Shown: piece by piece, positions 1-5,845 of the stretch
How the letters are laid out: every line of letters begins with the position of its first letter
Position numbering within the stretch: position 1 is the first letter of the stretch
NCBI GenBank assembly: GCA_001563965.1
Contig: LKMS01000059.1
Span: 1-8,485, forward strand
Direction: 5' to 3'
DNA from: Haloferacaceae archaeon PL-Br10_E2g29
GTDB taxonomy: Archaea; Halobacteriota; Halobacteria; Halobacteriales; Haloferacaceae
Length of the DNA: 8,485 nucleotides
The notes under the pieces: model-generated
Databases searched by the model: none
Told to the model about the DNA's origin: nothing
What the model saw: the letters and a program-made list of their open reading frames with translations, nothing else
Program-made: the position numbers and the translations under genes

Positions 1-977
1 AACAGTGCGCCAAAGGCGGAAAGATGGTGCTTTTCGTCTACGGTTACTGCGACCAGCGGGACTGTTTTTACTGCCCGCTGGGAGAAAACCGCAAGAACGT
101 CACCGACGTGTACGCCAACGAGCGAAAAGTCGAGGAGGATCAAGACATCATTCGCGAGGCCCACCGGATGGAGGCGCTCGGCACCTCGATCACCGGCGGC
201 GAACCCCAGGAGGCGATGGAGAAAACGTGTCGCTATCTTCGACTCCTGAAAGACGAGTTCGGCGAGGATCACCACACCCACCTCTACACCGGAATCACGG
301 GCGGCCGCGAGAACATGCGTCGACTCAGCGAGGCCGGCCTCGACGAGATTCGGTTCCATCCCCCCTACGAGCTGTGGGGCGAGCTGCACGGCACCGAGTG
401 GGAGGAGATTCTCTACATTGCCCGCGAGGAGGGCATGACGCCCGCCTTCGAAATCCCCGGCATCCGTGCCGAAGGGGAGTTTTTGGACTTTCTCGACGAG
501 GGCGCGGCCGACTTCTGCAACATCAACGAGTTCGAGATGAGCGATGGCAACTTCCGCCGAATGAAGCAAGAGGGCTACGAACTCCAAGAGGGCCACATGT
601 CGGCGGTCGAGGGCTCGAAAGACGCAATTTTGGATGCGATGGGACATCACGAAAAGGTGTATTTCTGCACCAGCGTGTTCAAGGACGCCGCCCAGCACCG
701 CAATCGCCTCAAGCGGATGGCGCGCGTTATTCGCCGCGAGTTCGACGAAATCACCGACGACGGCACGCTCGTCTACGGCAAGACGTGGGAGCCCGAAGCC
801 CGCCTGCGCGAACTCGGCGTTCCCGAGGAGTTTTACACCGTGAAAGCCGACCACGTCGAACTCGCGTGGTGGCTGCTCGAAGAGATGATCGAGGAGGGCG
901 ACGTTCAGCAGGGCGAAATCGTCGAGCAGTATCCGACCGTCAACGGAACCGTTGTCGAACGAACACCGTTGGCGTAG
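1..977 (+). CDS. Radical SAM protein of the haloarchaeal PFL-activase-related type (5' truncated)
   Basis: The frame is already open at the window edge (Q-C-A-K-G-G-K precedes the first visible Met at 24), so the true start lies outside and 24 is probably internal. Counting from that Met, the cluster motif is C9-DQRD-C14-FY-C17, followed by PLGE. A GGEP motif (SAM-binding region) sits near residue 58. The protein ends at TAG 975-977. Radical SAM enzymes use a [4Fe-4S] cluster to cleave S-adenosylmethionine into a radical. The usual motif is CX3CX2C, whereas this one is CX4CX2C. I recognise the overall sequence as the archaeal family described as related to pyruvate formate-lyase activating enzyme (COG2108-like, from memory). 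Its substrate is unknown. An extra upstream Cys at 6-8 could be another metal ligand. The protein is cytosolic, with no membrane segment. The next gene starts 36 bp downstream. Family call is firm; function is open. Confidence 0.85.
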   Translation, partial: QCAKGGKMVLFVYGYCDQRDCFYCPLGENRKNVTDVYANERKVEEDQDIIREAHRMEALGTSITGGEPQEAMEKTCRYLRLLKDEFGEDHHTHLYTGITGGRENMRRLSEAGLDEIRFHPPYELWGELHGTEWEEILYIAREEGMTPAFEIPGIRAEGEFLDFLDEGAADFCNINEFEMSDGNFRRMKQEGYELQEGHMSAVEGSKDAILDAMGHHEKVYFCTSVFKDAAQHRNRLKRMARVIRREFDEITDDGTLVYGKTWEPEARLRELGVPEEFYTVKADHVELAWWLLEEMIEEGDVQQGEIVEQYPTVNGTVVERTPLA

Positions 978-984
978 TTGCAGC

Positions 985-989
985 TATTT
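985..989 (+). promoter_or_regulatory. Possible TATA box of the propeller gene
   Basis: TATTT lies 25-29 nt before the ATG at 1014, the spacing expected for a leaderless haloarchaeal transcript. The sequence match is weak, and the gene could instead be read through from the radical SAM gene 36 bp upstream. Confidence 0.3.
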
Positions 990-1013
990 CTGCGTTCCAC
1001 CGCACTTCCCACC

Positions 1014-1895
1014 ATGCAAACGCTCACCGAAAAACGGGTTTTTGGCGCGAAAAGTGCCACCACCGACGTCTACGTCGCCTGCGAGATGGGGCTCGTCGTC
1101 GTCACCGTCTCGGCCGACCAGATCGGCGAGTTCGGCCTCGTCCACCGCGAGGCCGTCTCCGCAGTCACCGTCGACGGCGACCGTGTCGTCATCGGCACCG
1201 ACGACGGCGTCCGCGTGAGCGAACGACGGACCGATGTCGACGCTGTCGCCGACCGACCGTTTCGGTCGATTCCCCACGATTCGGTCGGCTGCGTTGTGGC
1301 GGCGGGAACCGGGCCAACCGGCCCGCTCGTTGCCGGCGCCGAAGGCGGTGTGTTTCGTGTCGAGAGCGACGCGCTCGTTCACGTCGGCGACGCGGACGAC
1401 GTTCGGGCCATCGACGGCGGGTTGCTCGCGGCGGCCGACGGCGTGTTCCGCGTTGGCGACGACGGCCTGACCCACGTCGGCCTCGACGACGTTCGCGACG
1501 TTGTTGGCCACGGCGTTCCGCTCGCGGCGACCGCCGCTGGCCTGTTTTTGCTCGGCAACGGCTGGCTGTCGATTCGGTCGGCACCGTTCGACCGGGTTGC
1601 CGGCGACGGCCACGGTCACGCGGTTGCCGTCAGCGACGACGGCCTGCTTCGGCACGCCGGTGACGACAGCGTTTCGGCCGACACCTCCTGGGTCGACGAG
1701 TCGTTGCCGCTCGCCGAATCGGTCGTCGATGTCGCCTACGGGGGCGGGATTCTCGCGGCGATCACTGATCAGGGAACGCTCTGTGTCGACGCCGGCGACG
1801 GCTGGCGAACGCAACCGCTGGGCGTGCGTGGGGTTCGGGCGCTGGCGGTCGGGTCGGGCCGCACTGGCGAGCGCGGCAACCGAAACCGGGTTTAG
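1014..1895 (+). CDS. HVO_0234-type beta-propeller-like protein, function unknown
   Basis: This 293-aa protein is chosen from ATG 1014, which gives MQTLTEKRVF. The open frame reaches back to TTG 978, but ATG is the better start, and conserved-looking protein begins there. I recognise it as the haloarchaeal conserved family typified by HVO_0234 (from memory). It contains about seven recurring units of the form hydrophobic-A-x-x-x-G-hydrophobic-x-V, for example VACEMGLVVV, VIGTDDGVRV, VAGAEGGVFRV, LAAADGVFRV, LAATAAGLFLL and AITDQGTLCV. This blade-like pattern suggests a seven-bladed propeller, which usually acts as a binding scaffold or, less often, an enzyme. No signal peptide or membrane helix is seen, so it is probably cytosolic. 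It sits between the radical SAM gene and prs, and its stop codon overlaps the likely prs promoter. The last 15 or so residues are basic and low-complexity, unlike the rest. Function cannot be assigned. Confidence 0.8.
   Translation: MQTLTEKRVFGAKSATTDVYVACEMGLVVVTVSADQIGEFGLVHREAVSAVTVDGDRVVIGTDDGVRVSERRTDVDAVADRPFRSIPHDSVGCVVAAGTGPTGPLVAGAEGGVFRVESDALVHVGDADDVRAIDGGLLAAADGVFRVGDDGLTHVGLDDVRDVVGHGVPLAATAAGLFLLGNGWLSIRSAPFDRVAGDGHGHAVAVSDDGLLRHAGDDSVSADTSWVDESLPLAESVVDVAYGGGILAAITDQGTLCVDAGDGWRTQPLGVRGVRALAVGSGRTGERGNRNRV
1881..1895 (+). promoter_or_regulatory. Likely prs promoter (BRE plus TATA-like box)
   Basis: CGAAAC followed by TTTAG places a TATA-like element 23-27 nt before the prs ATG, with a purine-rich BRE-like stretch just upstream. 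It overlaps the end and stop codon of the propeller gene, suggesting that prs can be transcribed on its own as a leaderless mRNA. This rests on pattern and spacing only. Confidence 0.45.
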
Positions 1896-1917
1896 GTGGG
1901 CCCGAAAACGGGGGAGT

Positions 1918-2775
1918 ATGACCACCATCGTTCCTGCCTCGACCTCACAGGCGCTGTCGGCCGCGCTGGCTGCCGAGGGCGTGGGGTCGCTGACGGTGCC
2001 GACCTACGACTGTTTCCCGGACGGCGAAACGCTGGCCGCGGTGCCCGCGTTCGACGACGACGCCGCGGTCATCGTTGGCTCGACGGCAACCAACGACGCC
2101 CACATCGAACTCCTCCAACTCCAAGACGCCGTTCGCGAGGCCGGTGCAACCGACATCACGACGGTTGTGCCGTATCTGGGCTACGCACGACAGGACACGG
2201 CGTTCCGTGCGGGCCAGCCCGTGTCGGTTCGTGCGGCCGCCCGCGCGATCAGTCTCGAAACCGACCGCGTGGTTCTCGTCGAGCCACACGAACCGGCCGT
2301 CGCCGACTTTTTCACCGTCCCGACCGCCGCCGTCGACGCTGCCGAGCGTCTCGCGGATCCGCTGAGCGGCCTCGACGATCCGTTGTTCCTTGCGCCCGAC
2401 GAGGGAGCCATCGCGCTGGCGACGACGACACGGGATGCCTACGGCGCGGGCGACGTCGACTTCTTCGAAAAGGAACGGGACTACGACACCGGCGAAATCG
2501 AGTTGACGCCGAGCGACGCACACGTTGCGGACCGCGACATCGTCGTCGTCGACGACATTATCGCAACCGGCGGCACGATGAGCGGTGCAATCGAGGTGCT
2601 CTCGGCGCGGGAGGCCGGGCGCATCTATGCGGTCTGTGTGCACCCCGTGTTGGCCGAGGCGGCGCTCACGAAACTCTCGGCCGCCGGCGTTGAGCGCGTC
2701 ATCGGCACCGACACGCTCGAACGCGCGGTGAGCGACGTGAGCGTTGCGCCCGCGGTTGCCGCGCAGTTACGGTAG
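1918..2775 (+). CDS. prs: Ribose-phosphate diphosphokinase (PRPP synthetase)
   Basis: This 285-aa protein transfers diphosphate from ATP to ribose 5-phosphate, giving PRPP for purine, pyrimidine, histidine, tryptophan and NAD synthesis in the cytosol. Visible motifs are FPDGE (33-37), VPYLGYARQD (84-93, ATP/pyrophosphate region), the EPHEPAVADFF segment with the conserved His at 124, K185-E-R187 on the catalytic flexible loop, and VVVDDIIATGGTM (209-221), the PRPP-binding loop with its two Asp. Length is typical of short archaeal enzymes of the Methanocaldococcus type (about 284 aa) and shorter than bacterial class I enzymes (about 315 aa). ATG 1918 is chosen because the protein begins at the expected first beta strand and a TATA-like box lies about 25 nt upstream; the frame is open further upstream only by chance. 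A T-rich terminator follows the stop. Confidence 0.95.
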   Translation: MTTIVPASTSQALSAALAAEGVGSLTVPTYDCFPDGETLAAVPAFDDDAAVIVGSTATNDAHIELLQLQDAVREAGATDITTVVPYLGYARQDTAFRAGQPVSVRAAARAISLETDRVVLVEPHEPAVADFFTVPTAAVDAAERLADPLSGLDDPLFLAPDEGAIALATTTRDAYGAGDVDFFEKERDYDTGEIELTPSDAHVADRDIVVVDDIIATGGTMSGAIEVLSAREAGRIYAVCVHPVLAEAALTKLSAAGVERVIGTDTLERAVSDVSVAPAVAAQLR

Positions 2776-2781
2776 GTCGCG

Positions 2782-2792
2782 TTTTTGTTTTT
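2782..2792 (+). terminator. T-rich transcription terminator after prs
   Basis: TTTTTGTTTTT begins 7 nt after the prs stop codon. Archaeal RNA polymerase terminates at such T-tracts without needing a hairpin. It separates the prs transcript from the downstream HIT gene. Confidence 0.65.
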
Positions 2793-2798
2793 GCCAGC

Positions 2799-2815
2799 CA
2801 CTAACGTTCTTAGTG
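2799..2815. promoter_or_regulatory. Inverted repeat over the HIT gene promoter region
   Basis: CACTAA-cgttc-TTAGTG is a perfect 6-bp inverted repeat with a 5-nt spacer, centred about 30 nt before the ATG at 2837. That is where the TATA box of a leaderless gene would lie, so it could be an operator. It could also be a small hairpin that helps termination after the T-tract 7 nt upstream. Arms this short can arise by chance. Confidence 0.35.
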
Positions 2816-2836
2816 TCGCCGAGACAATCGCCATCC

Positions 2837-3256
2837 ATGGCCAAAACCATCTTCGAGAAGATCGTTGCCGGCGAGATTCCCGCCCGTGTCGTCCACGAAA
2901 CCGACGCCGTGCTGGCGTTTCTCGACGCCAACCCGCTGGCCCCGGGTCACACGCTCGTGATTCCGAAAGACGCCCACGAACGACTCGATGGGCTGCCCGC
3001 CGACCTTGCAGCCGACCTATTTGCGGTCGTCCACGCGTTGACGCCAAAAATCGAGAGAGCCGTCGACGCTGACGCGACGACCATCGGCATCAACAATGGC
3101 GCGGCCGCCGGACAGGAGGTGCCGCACGTTCACGTCCACATCGTCCCGCGGTTCGAGGGCGACGGTGGGGGCCCAATTCACGCGATTTCGCCAGCGTCGC
3201 CGTCGCTCTCGGCCGACGAACTCGACGAGATTGCCGACACGATTTCGACGGCGTGA
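2837..3256 (+). CDS. HIT-family protein (histidine-triad nucleotide hydrolase/transferase)
   Basis: This 139-aa protein carries the histidine triad H97-V-H99-V-H101-I-V, in which the middle His is the nucleophile that attacks the alpha-phosphate of nucleotide substrates. The N-terminal half has the family pattern: GEIPARVV near residue 12, an AFLD segment, then PGHTLVIPK with the conserved Pro-Gly-His. N85-N86-G precedes the triad. This resembles the Hint/HinT-like branch, which acts on purine nucleoside phosphoramidates or dinucleoside polyphosphates; the exact substrate cannot be told from sequence. The start ATG 2837 begins the conserved FEKIVAGEIPA region directly. The open frame further upstream crosses the prs terminator and is not used. 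It is cytosolic and usually a homodimer. It is probably monocistronic, between the prs terminator and a convergent small gene. The C-terminal tail is acidic. Confidence 0.92.
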   Translation: MAKTIFEKIVAGEIPARVVHETDAVLAFLDANPLAPGHTLVIPKDAHERLDGLPADLAADLFAVVHALTPKIERAVDADATTIGINNGAAAGQEVPHVHVHIVPRFEGDGGGPIHAISPASPSLSADELDEIADTISTA

Positions 3257-3268
3257 GTTTCGCTGGGT

Positions 3269-3292
3269 GCGTGTCATCAACGAGTCACACGC
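3269..3292. terminator. Possible hairpin between convergent genes
   Basis: GCGTGT and ACACGC form a perfect 6-bp inverted repeat around a 12-nt loop, inside the 51-bp gap between the ends of the HIT gene and the small membrane-protein gene. Its position suits a bidirectional terminator or a 3'-end structure for both mRNAs. No T-tract follows on either strand, so this is tentative. Confidence 0.3.
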
Positions 3293-3307
3293 CGTCGCGT
3301 CTGGAAC

Positions 3308-3505
3308 TCACTCCCACCGTTTCGGGGCGATGCCCAACCACCTGGTGAGCCGCGGATACGCCACACCGAAGCCGAGTGCGAGCAGCAATCCGGCCCACAG
3401 CGGAACCGTCCCGATGATCCCTTCGAGCACCGCAATCGTGCCGAATATCACACACAACATCAGCACGTAGTGCAACAGCGTGTACACCGGATGCTCGTTA
3501 TTCAT
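3308..3505 (-). CDS. Small membrane protein with two predicted helices, function unknown
   Basis: This 65-aa protein starts at the ATG complementary to 3503-3505 (MNNEHPVYTLL). An open frame continues 41 codons upstream to another Met, but that part is polar, without hydrophobic pattern, and covers the AT-rich promoter region, so the shorter start is preferred. Two hydrophobic stretches are visible: about residues 8-28 and about 31-50, joined by a tight EGIIG turn. The tail is basic (R52, R55, K62, R63), which by the positive-inside rule would place it in the cytoplasm. I do not recognise a named family; similar small hypothetical membrane proteins are common in haloarchaea. It is divergent from the tfb gene and convergent with the HIT gene. 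A TATA-like box lies 23-29 nt before the chosen ATG, which supports the start. Confidence 0.65.
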   Translation of the reverse strand: MNNEHPVYTLLHYVLMLCVIFGTIAVLEGIIGTVPLWAGLLLALGFGVAYPRLTRWLGIAPKRWE

Positions 3506-3524
3506 ACCGGGATTCAGCGGGTGT

Positions 3525-3535
3525 GATAGAAAAAC
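3525..3535 (-). promoter_or_regulatory. TATA-like box of the small membrane-protein gene
   Basis: Read on the - strand the site is GTTTTTCTATC, centred about 26 nt before the ATG at 3505. This is the placement expected for a leaderless haloarchaeal promoter. Confidence 0.45.
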
Positions 3536-3593
3536 ACTACCGCTCTGGTCGCTGGTGGCGTCGCGCCGAACCCATTCTTTGGGCTCGCAATCG

Positions 3594-3647
3594 TATATAA
3601 AATCTGAAGAAGGGAATATATTTGTCACTTACTAAATCATTATAATT
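3594..3647 (+). promoter_or_regulatory. AT-rich tfb upstream region with three phased TATA-like boxes
   Basis: TATATA (3594-3599), TATATT (3618-3623, inside the palindrome AATATATT) and TATAAT (3642-3647) start exactly 24 bp apart. The last lies 30-35 nt before ATG 3677, giving a predicted start of transcription near 3671 and a very short leader. The other two could be alternative promoters, sites for TBP/TFB binding in autoregulation, or TATA elements used on the opposite strand. This is the most AT-rich stretch of the window. The pattern is read directly from the sequence; its use is inferred. Confidence 0.5.
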
Positions 3648-3676
3648 GACAGGTGTGTTCGAACGGTCGACTTGTG

Positions 3677-4546
3677 ATGTCTCCTCATACCCCCTCATGC
3701 GGTGAATGTGGTGGTCCGCTGTACGTCGACCGCGATGAAACGCTCTGTGGTGACTGTGGACTGATTGTTGCAACCGATCGAATCGATCCTGGCCCCGAAT
3801 GGCGCTCGTTTCCCGACAGCCCGACCAATCCCGAACGAACCGGCGCACCGCTGACACCGGCGCGACACGACCGTGGACTCTCGACGGAAATCGGCTACGG
3901 TGGCGGACTCAGCGAAACGCGTCGGCGACAGTTCATCCGCCTTCGTCGCCAACATAATCGCGCACGGATTCGAACCAAACGCGAGTGGAATCAACTATAC
4001 GGCTTCACCGAAATTCGTCGTATTACGGTCGATCAATCGCTGCCCACGTCGGTTCGCGATCAAGCCTGCGAACTGTTTCGAACCGCACAAAACGAGGGCT
4101 TGTTTCGTGGGCGCTCACTGGAGGGGTTTGCGGCCGCCACCGTTTACGCTATCTGTCGAATCAACGGACTCTCGCGGACTATCGAAGAAATCGTGCTCAC
4201 CGCCCGGGCCGACCGCGCGGAGCTGCAGGTCGCCTATGACGCGCTCAACCGCGACCTCGGTCTACCCGTAGGGCCGACGCCGCCAGTAGAGTACCTGCCG
4301 CGTTTTGCGAGCCACCTTGATGTTCCGTCACCGGTTGAACACCGCGCTCGCGACCTCGCAAGACAGGCCGAACAGCTGGGACTCGCCAACGGACGAAATC
4401 CGTGTGGAATCGCCGCCGCGTGTCTCTACACGGCTGCGGTGGAAAGTGGCGTCAATCTCACCCAACAGGAGGTCGCCGCCGTTGCCTCGGTCACGCCGGT
4501 AACGCTCCGCAACACGTTTCAGGCGCTCGTCGAGCAGGCCGAATAA
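3677..4546 (+). CDS. tfb: Transcription initiation factor B (TFB) paralogue
   Basis: This 289-aa protein bridges TBP on the TATA box/BRE and RNA polymerase. Visible in order are a zinc ribbon (C8-X2-C11 and C24-X2-C27), the EWRSF segment (41-45), the B-reader/linker region TGAPLTPARHDRGLSTEIG (55-73), then two cyclin-fold repeats at about 108-190 and 203-285. PRFASHLD opens the second repeat. LTQQEVAAVASVTPVTLRNTFQAL near the C-terminus is the BRE-contacting helix-turn-helix. It is slightly shorter than main haloarchaeal TFBs, and the start of repeat 1 looks divergent from the usual sequence, so it may be one of the specialised TFBs these organisms carry in multiple copies. ATG 3677 is preferred; GTG 3674 or GTG 3653 would add only a short tail ahead of the zinc ribbon. 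The gene seems somewhat less GC-biased than its neighbours. It converges on the NMD3-type gene, 24 bp away. Confidence 0.93.
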   Translation: MSPHTPSCGECGGPLYVDRDETLCGDCGLIVATDRIDPGPEWRSFPDSPTNPERTGAPLTPARHDRGLSTEIGYGGGLSETRRRQFIRLRRQHNRARIRTKREWNQLYGFTEIRRITVDQSLPTSVRDQACELFRTAQNEGLFRGRSLEGFAAATVYAICRINGLSRTIEEIVLTARADRAELQVAYDALNRDLGLPVGPTPPVEYLPRFASHLDVPSPVEHRARDLARQAEQLGLANGRNPCGIAAACLYTAAVESGVNLTQQEVAAVASVTPVTLRNTFQALVEQAE

Positions 4547-4570
4547 TCCCGCTGCGATTCCGACGCTGGT

Positions 4571-5704
4571 TCAGTGCTCGGATGCGGCGGCGGTCGGTTT
4601 CGGTGGGACGATGTAGAGGTCACGATCGTGTTTGACGACGCGAACGGTGTCGACATCCTCGTCGACGAAGGCGGGCCGGGCGACGGTTTTCGCCTCGTAG
4701 GTTTCAGGATCTAACAGCTGGACGGCGTGTTCGTCCTCGATGGTGACGACGGTAGTTTCGACCGCCTCGCTTCGCGTCCCGAGTTTTTCGACATCGGGTG
4801 TCGTGCCGTCCTCGTACGCTGCCTCATAGCGTTCGCCAGTGCTCAGTCGCCGACCCTTGAGCGTTCCGTGAGCGCTCGTGACCACCACCGGACCGTCGCC
4901 GTCGTCGGGGTCAATGAGGTCGCCGGGGGTGTACTTCGGCAGCCGAGCGACGAACGTGACGCGGTAGACCTCGTTGCCGTCGCTGTCCTCGGTGACGAGC
5001 GTTGGGTGGTCGTCGACGGTTCCGCCGAACCGGTCGGTGATTCTGTTGGCGACCGCCTGGCCGAGTTTGTTCGTCGAGAGCTTGATGTTCGGGCCCGCGG
5101 CGCTCTCGCGGTCTATTTCGGTGATAAACGCCTCGCGGTCGCCACCGGCTTCCTTTTTTCCGATGTAGGATTCGGCGATTTCGATGGCCACCTCGGCCTC
5201 CTCGGTGGTTGGCTCGCGCTCTTCGGCACGAACCTGCACGATGCTGGCGAAGTAGCCGCCGGCAATCCGACCACAGCGGTCACAGACCTCTTTTCCGATG
5301 CGAACGGGAACGACGAACTCCGCGTGGACGGGTCGCTCGCGGACGACACCCGAGAACGTACAGTGCATGCGGATCGTGGTCGGATCGATCTGCTCGGGTT
5401 CGACGCCCCACTGGACGTTTTCGGCGTCGACGTGGACGCCGAGCGCTTCGCTCACCTCGTCGATGGCGATGTCGGTGTAGTCCTCCGCGCCGACGTCGAG
5501 CCACCGCTTGCCACGATGGACTGCGCCGCACCGCGGACAGACGGTCACGTGAACTCGTTCGGGCACGTCAACCAGTTCGAACGCCTCGAAGTAACAGCCG
5601 TCACAGAGCGCCACGTCGTGTTCGTGGCGGTCGCCGGGGCGGGGTGATTCCCGCGGGGCAACGTCGTCGCCACAGCGGGGACAGAAATCACGAGACTGAC
5701 TCAT
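4571..5704 (-). CDS. NMD3-family zinc protein (ribosome-associated type)
   Basis: This 377-aa protein resembles the N-terminal part of eukaryotic NMD3, the adaptor that binds 60S subunits for nuclear export. Archaea have no nucleus, so the ancestral role is more likely in large-subunit maturation or quality control (inference). Four CXXC pairs are seen: C8/C11, C34/C37, C56/C59 and C141/C144, enough for two zinc sites. CPRCG at 8-12 and again at 56-60 frames the first zinc module. The region after about residue 200 has no Cys pair and contains a small beta-rich segment (PKYTPGDLIDPDDGDGPVVV), possibly OB/SH3-like. The start is the ATG at 5704 directly before SQSRDFCPRC, with a TATA-like box 26-30 nt upstream. 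The tail is Ala/Ser-rich. It is divergent from htpX. Confidence 0.85.
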   Translation of the reverse strand: MSQSRDFCPRCGDDVAPRESPRPGDRHEHDVALCDGCYFEAFELVDVPERVHVTVCPRCGAVHRGKRWLDVGAEDYTDIAIDEVSEALGVHVDAENVQWGVEPEQIDPTTIRMHCTFSGVVRERPVHAEFVVPVRIGKEVCDRCGRIAGGYFASIVQVRAEEREPTTEEAEVAIEIAESYIGKKEAGGDREAFITEIDRESAAGPNIKLSTNKLGQAVANRITDRFGGTVDDHPTLVTEDSDGNEVYRVTFVARLPKYTPGDLIDPDDGDGPVVVTSAHGTLKGRRLSTGERYEAAYEDGTTPDVEKLGTRSEAVETTVVTIEDEHAVQLLDPETYEAKTVARPAFVDEDVDTVRVVKHDRDLYIVPPKPTAAASEH

Positions 5705-5729
5705 TGGCCCTTCGTAGGTTCGGTGGCCG

Positions 5730-5734
5730 TTTAA
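5730..5734 (-). promoter_or_regulatory. TATA-like box of the NMD3-type gene
   Basis: The - strand reads TTAAA, 26-30 nt before the ATG at 5704, in the standard position for a leaderless haloarchaeal transcript. It lies in the 141-bp divergent region shared with htpX. Confidence 0.5.
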
Positions 5735-5816
5735 GCGCCGCGCACCGCGTTGGCGACACCGTGGATCGAACCCACTGCCGAACGGCCACGAGAACCGCCA
5801 GTCGGCTCCGATACCG

Positions 5817-5821
5817 TTTAA
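5817..5821 (+). promoter_or_regulatory. TATA-like box of htpX
   Basis: TTTAA sits 25-29 nt before the htpX ATG, preceded by the BRE-like GATACCG. The divergent gap 5705-5845 otherwise shows no clear repeat beyond a weak GTGG/CCAC pair near 5761-5775. Confidence 0.5.
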
Positions 5822-5845
5822 CCGATCGAACGGCTACAGACACGC

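Noticed and set aside
5..1663. A 552-residue Arg-rich open frame overlapping the radical SAM and propeller genes
   Set aside because: Composition is extremely Arg/Ser/Pro-rich, as expected for an out-of-frame reading of GC-rich haloarchaeal DNA, and it overlaps two recognisable proteins.
984..1928. A 314-residue antisense open frame across the propeller gene
   Set aside because: Long antisense frames follow from the GC-biased third codon positions. It has no recognisable motif and would be wholly antisense to a conserved gene.
2744..2836. Upstream extension of the HIT protein
   Set aside because: It would begin inside prs and read through the T-tract terminator. The conserved HIT sequence starts at ATG 2837.
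3506..3628. A 41-residue N-terminal extension of the small membrane protein
   Set aside because: It would run through the AT-rich promoter zone and over the gene's own TATA-like box, and it lacks the hydrophobic pattern of the rest.
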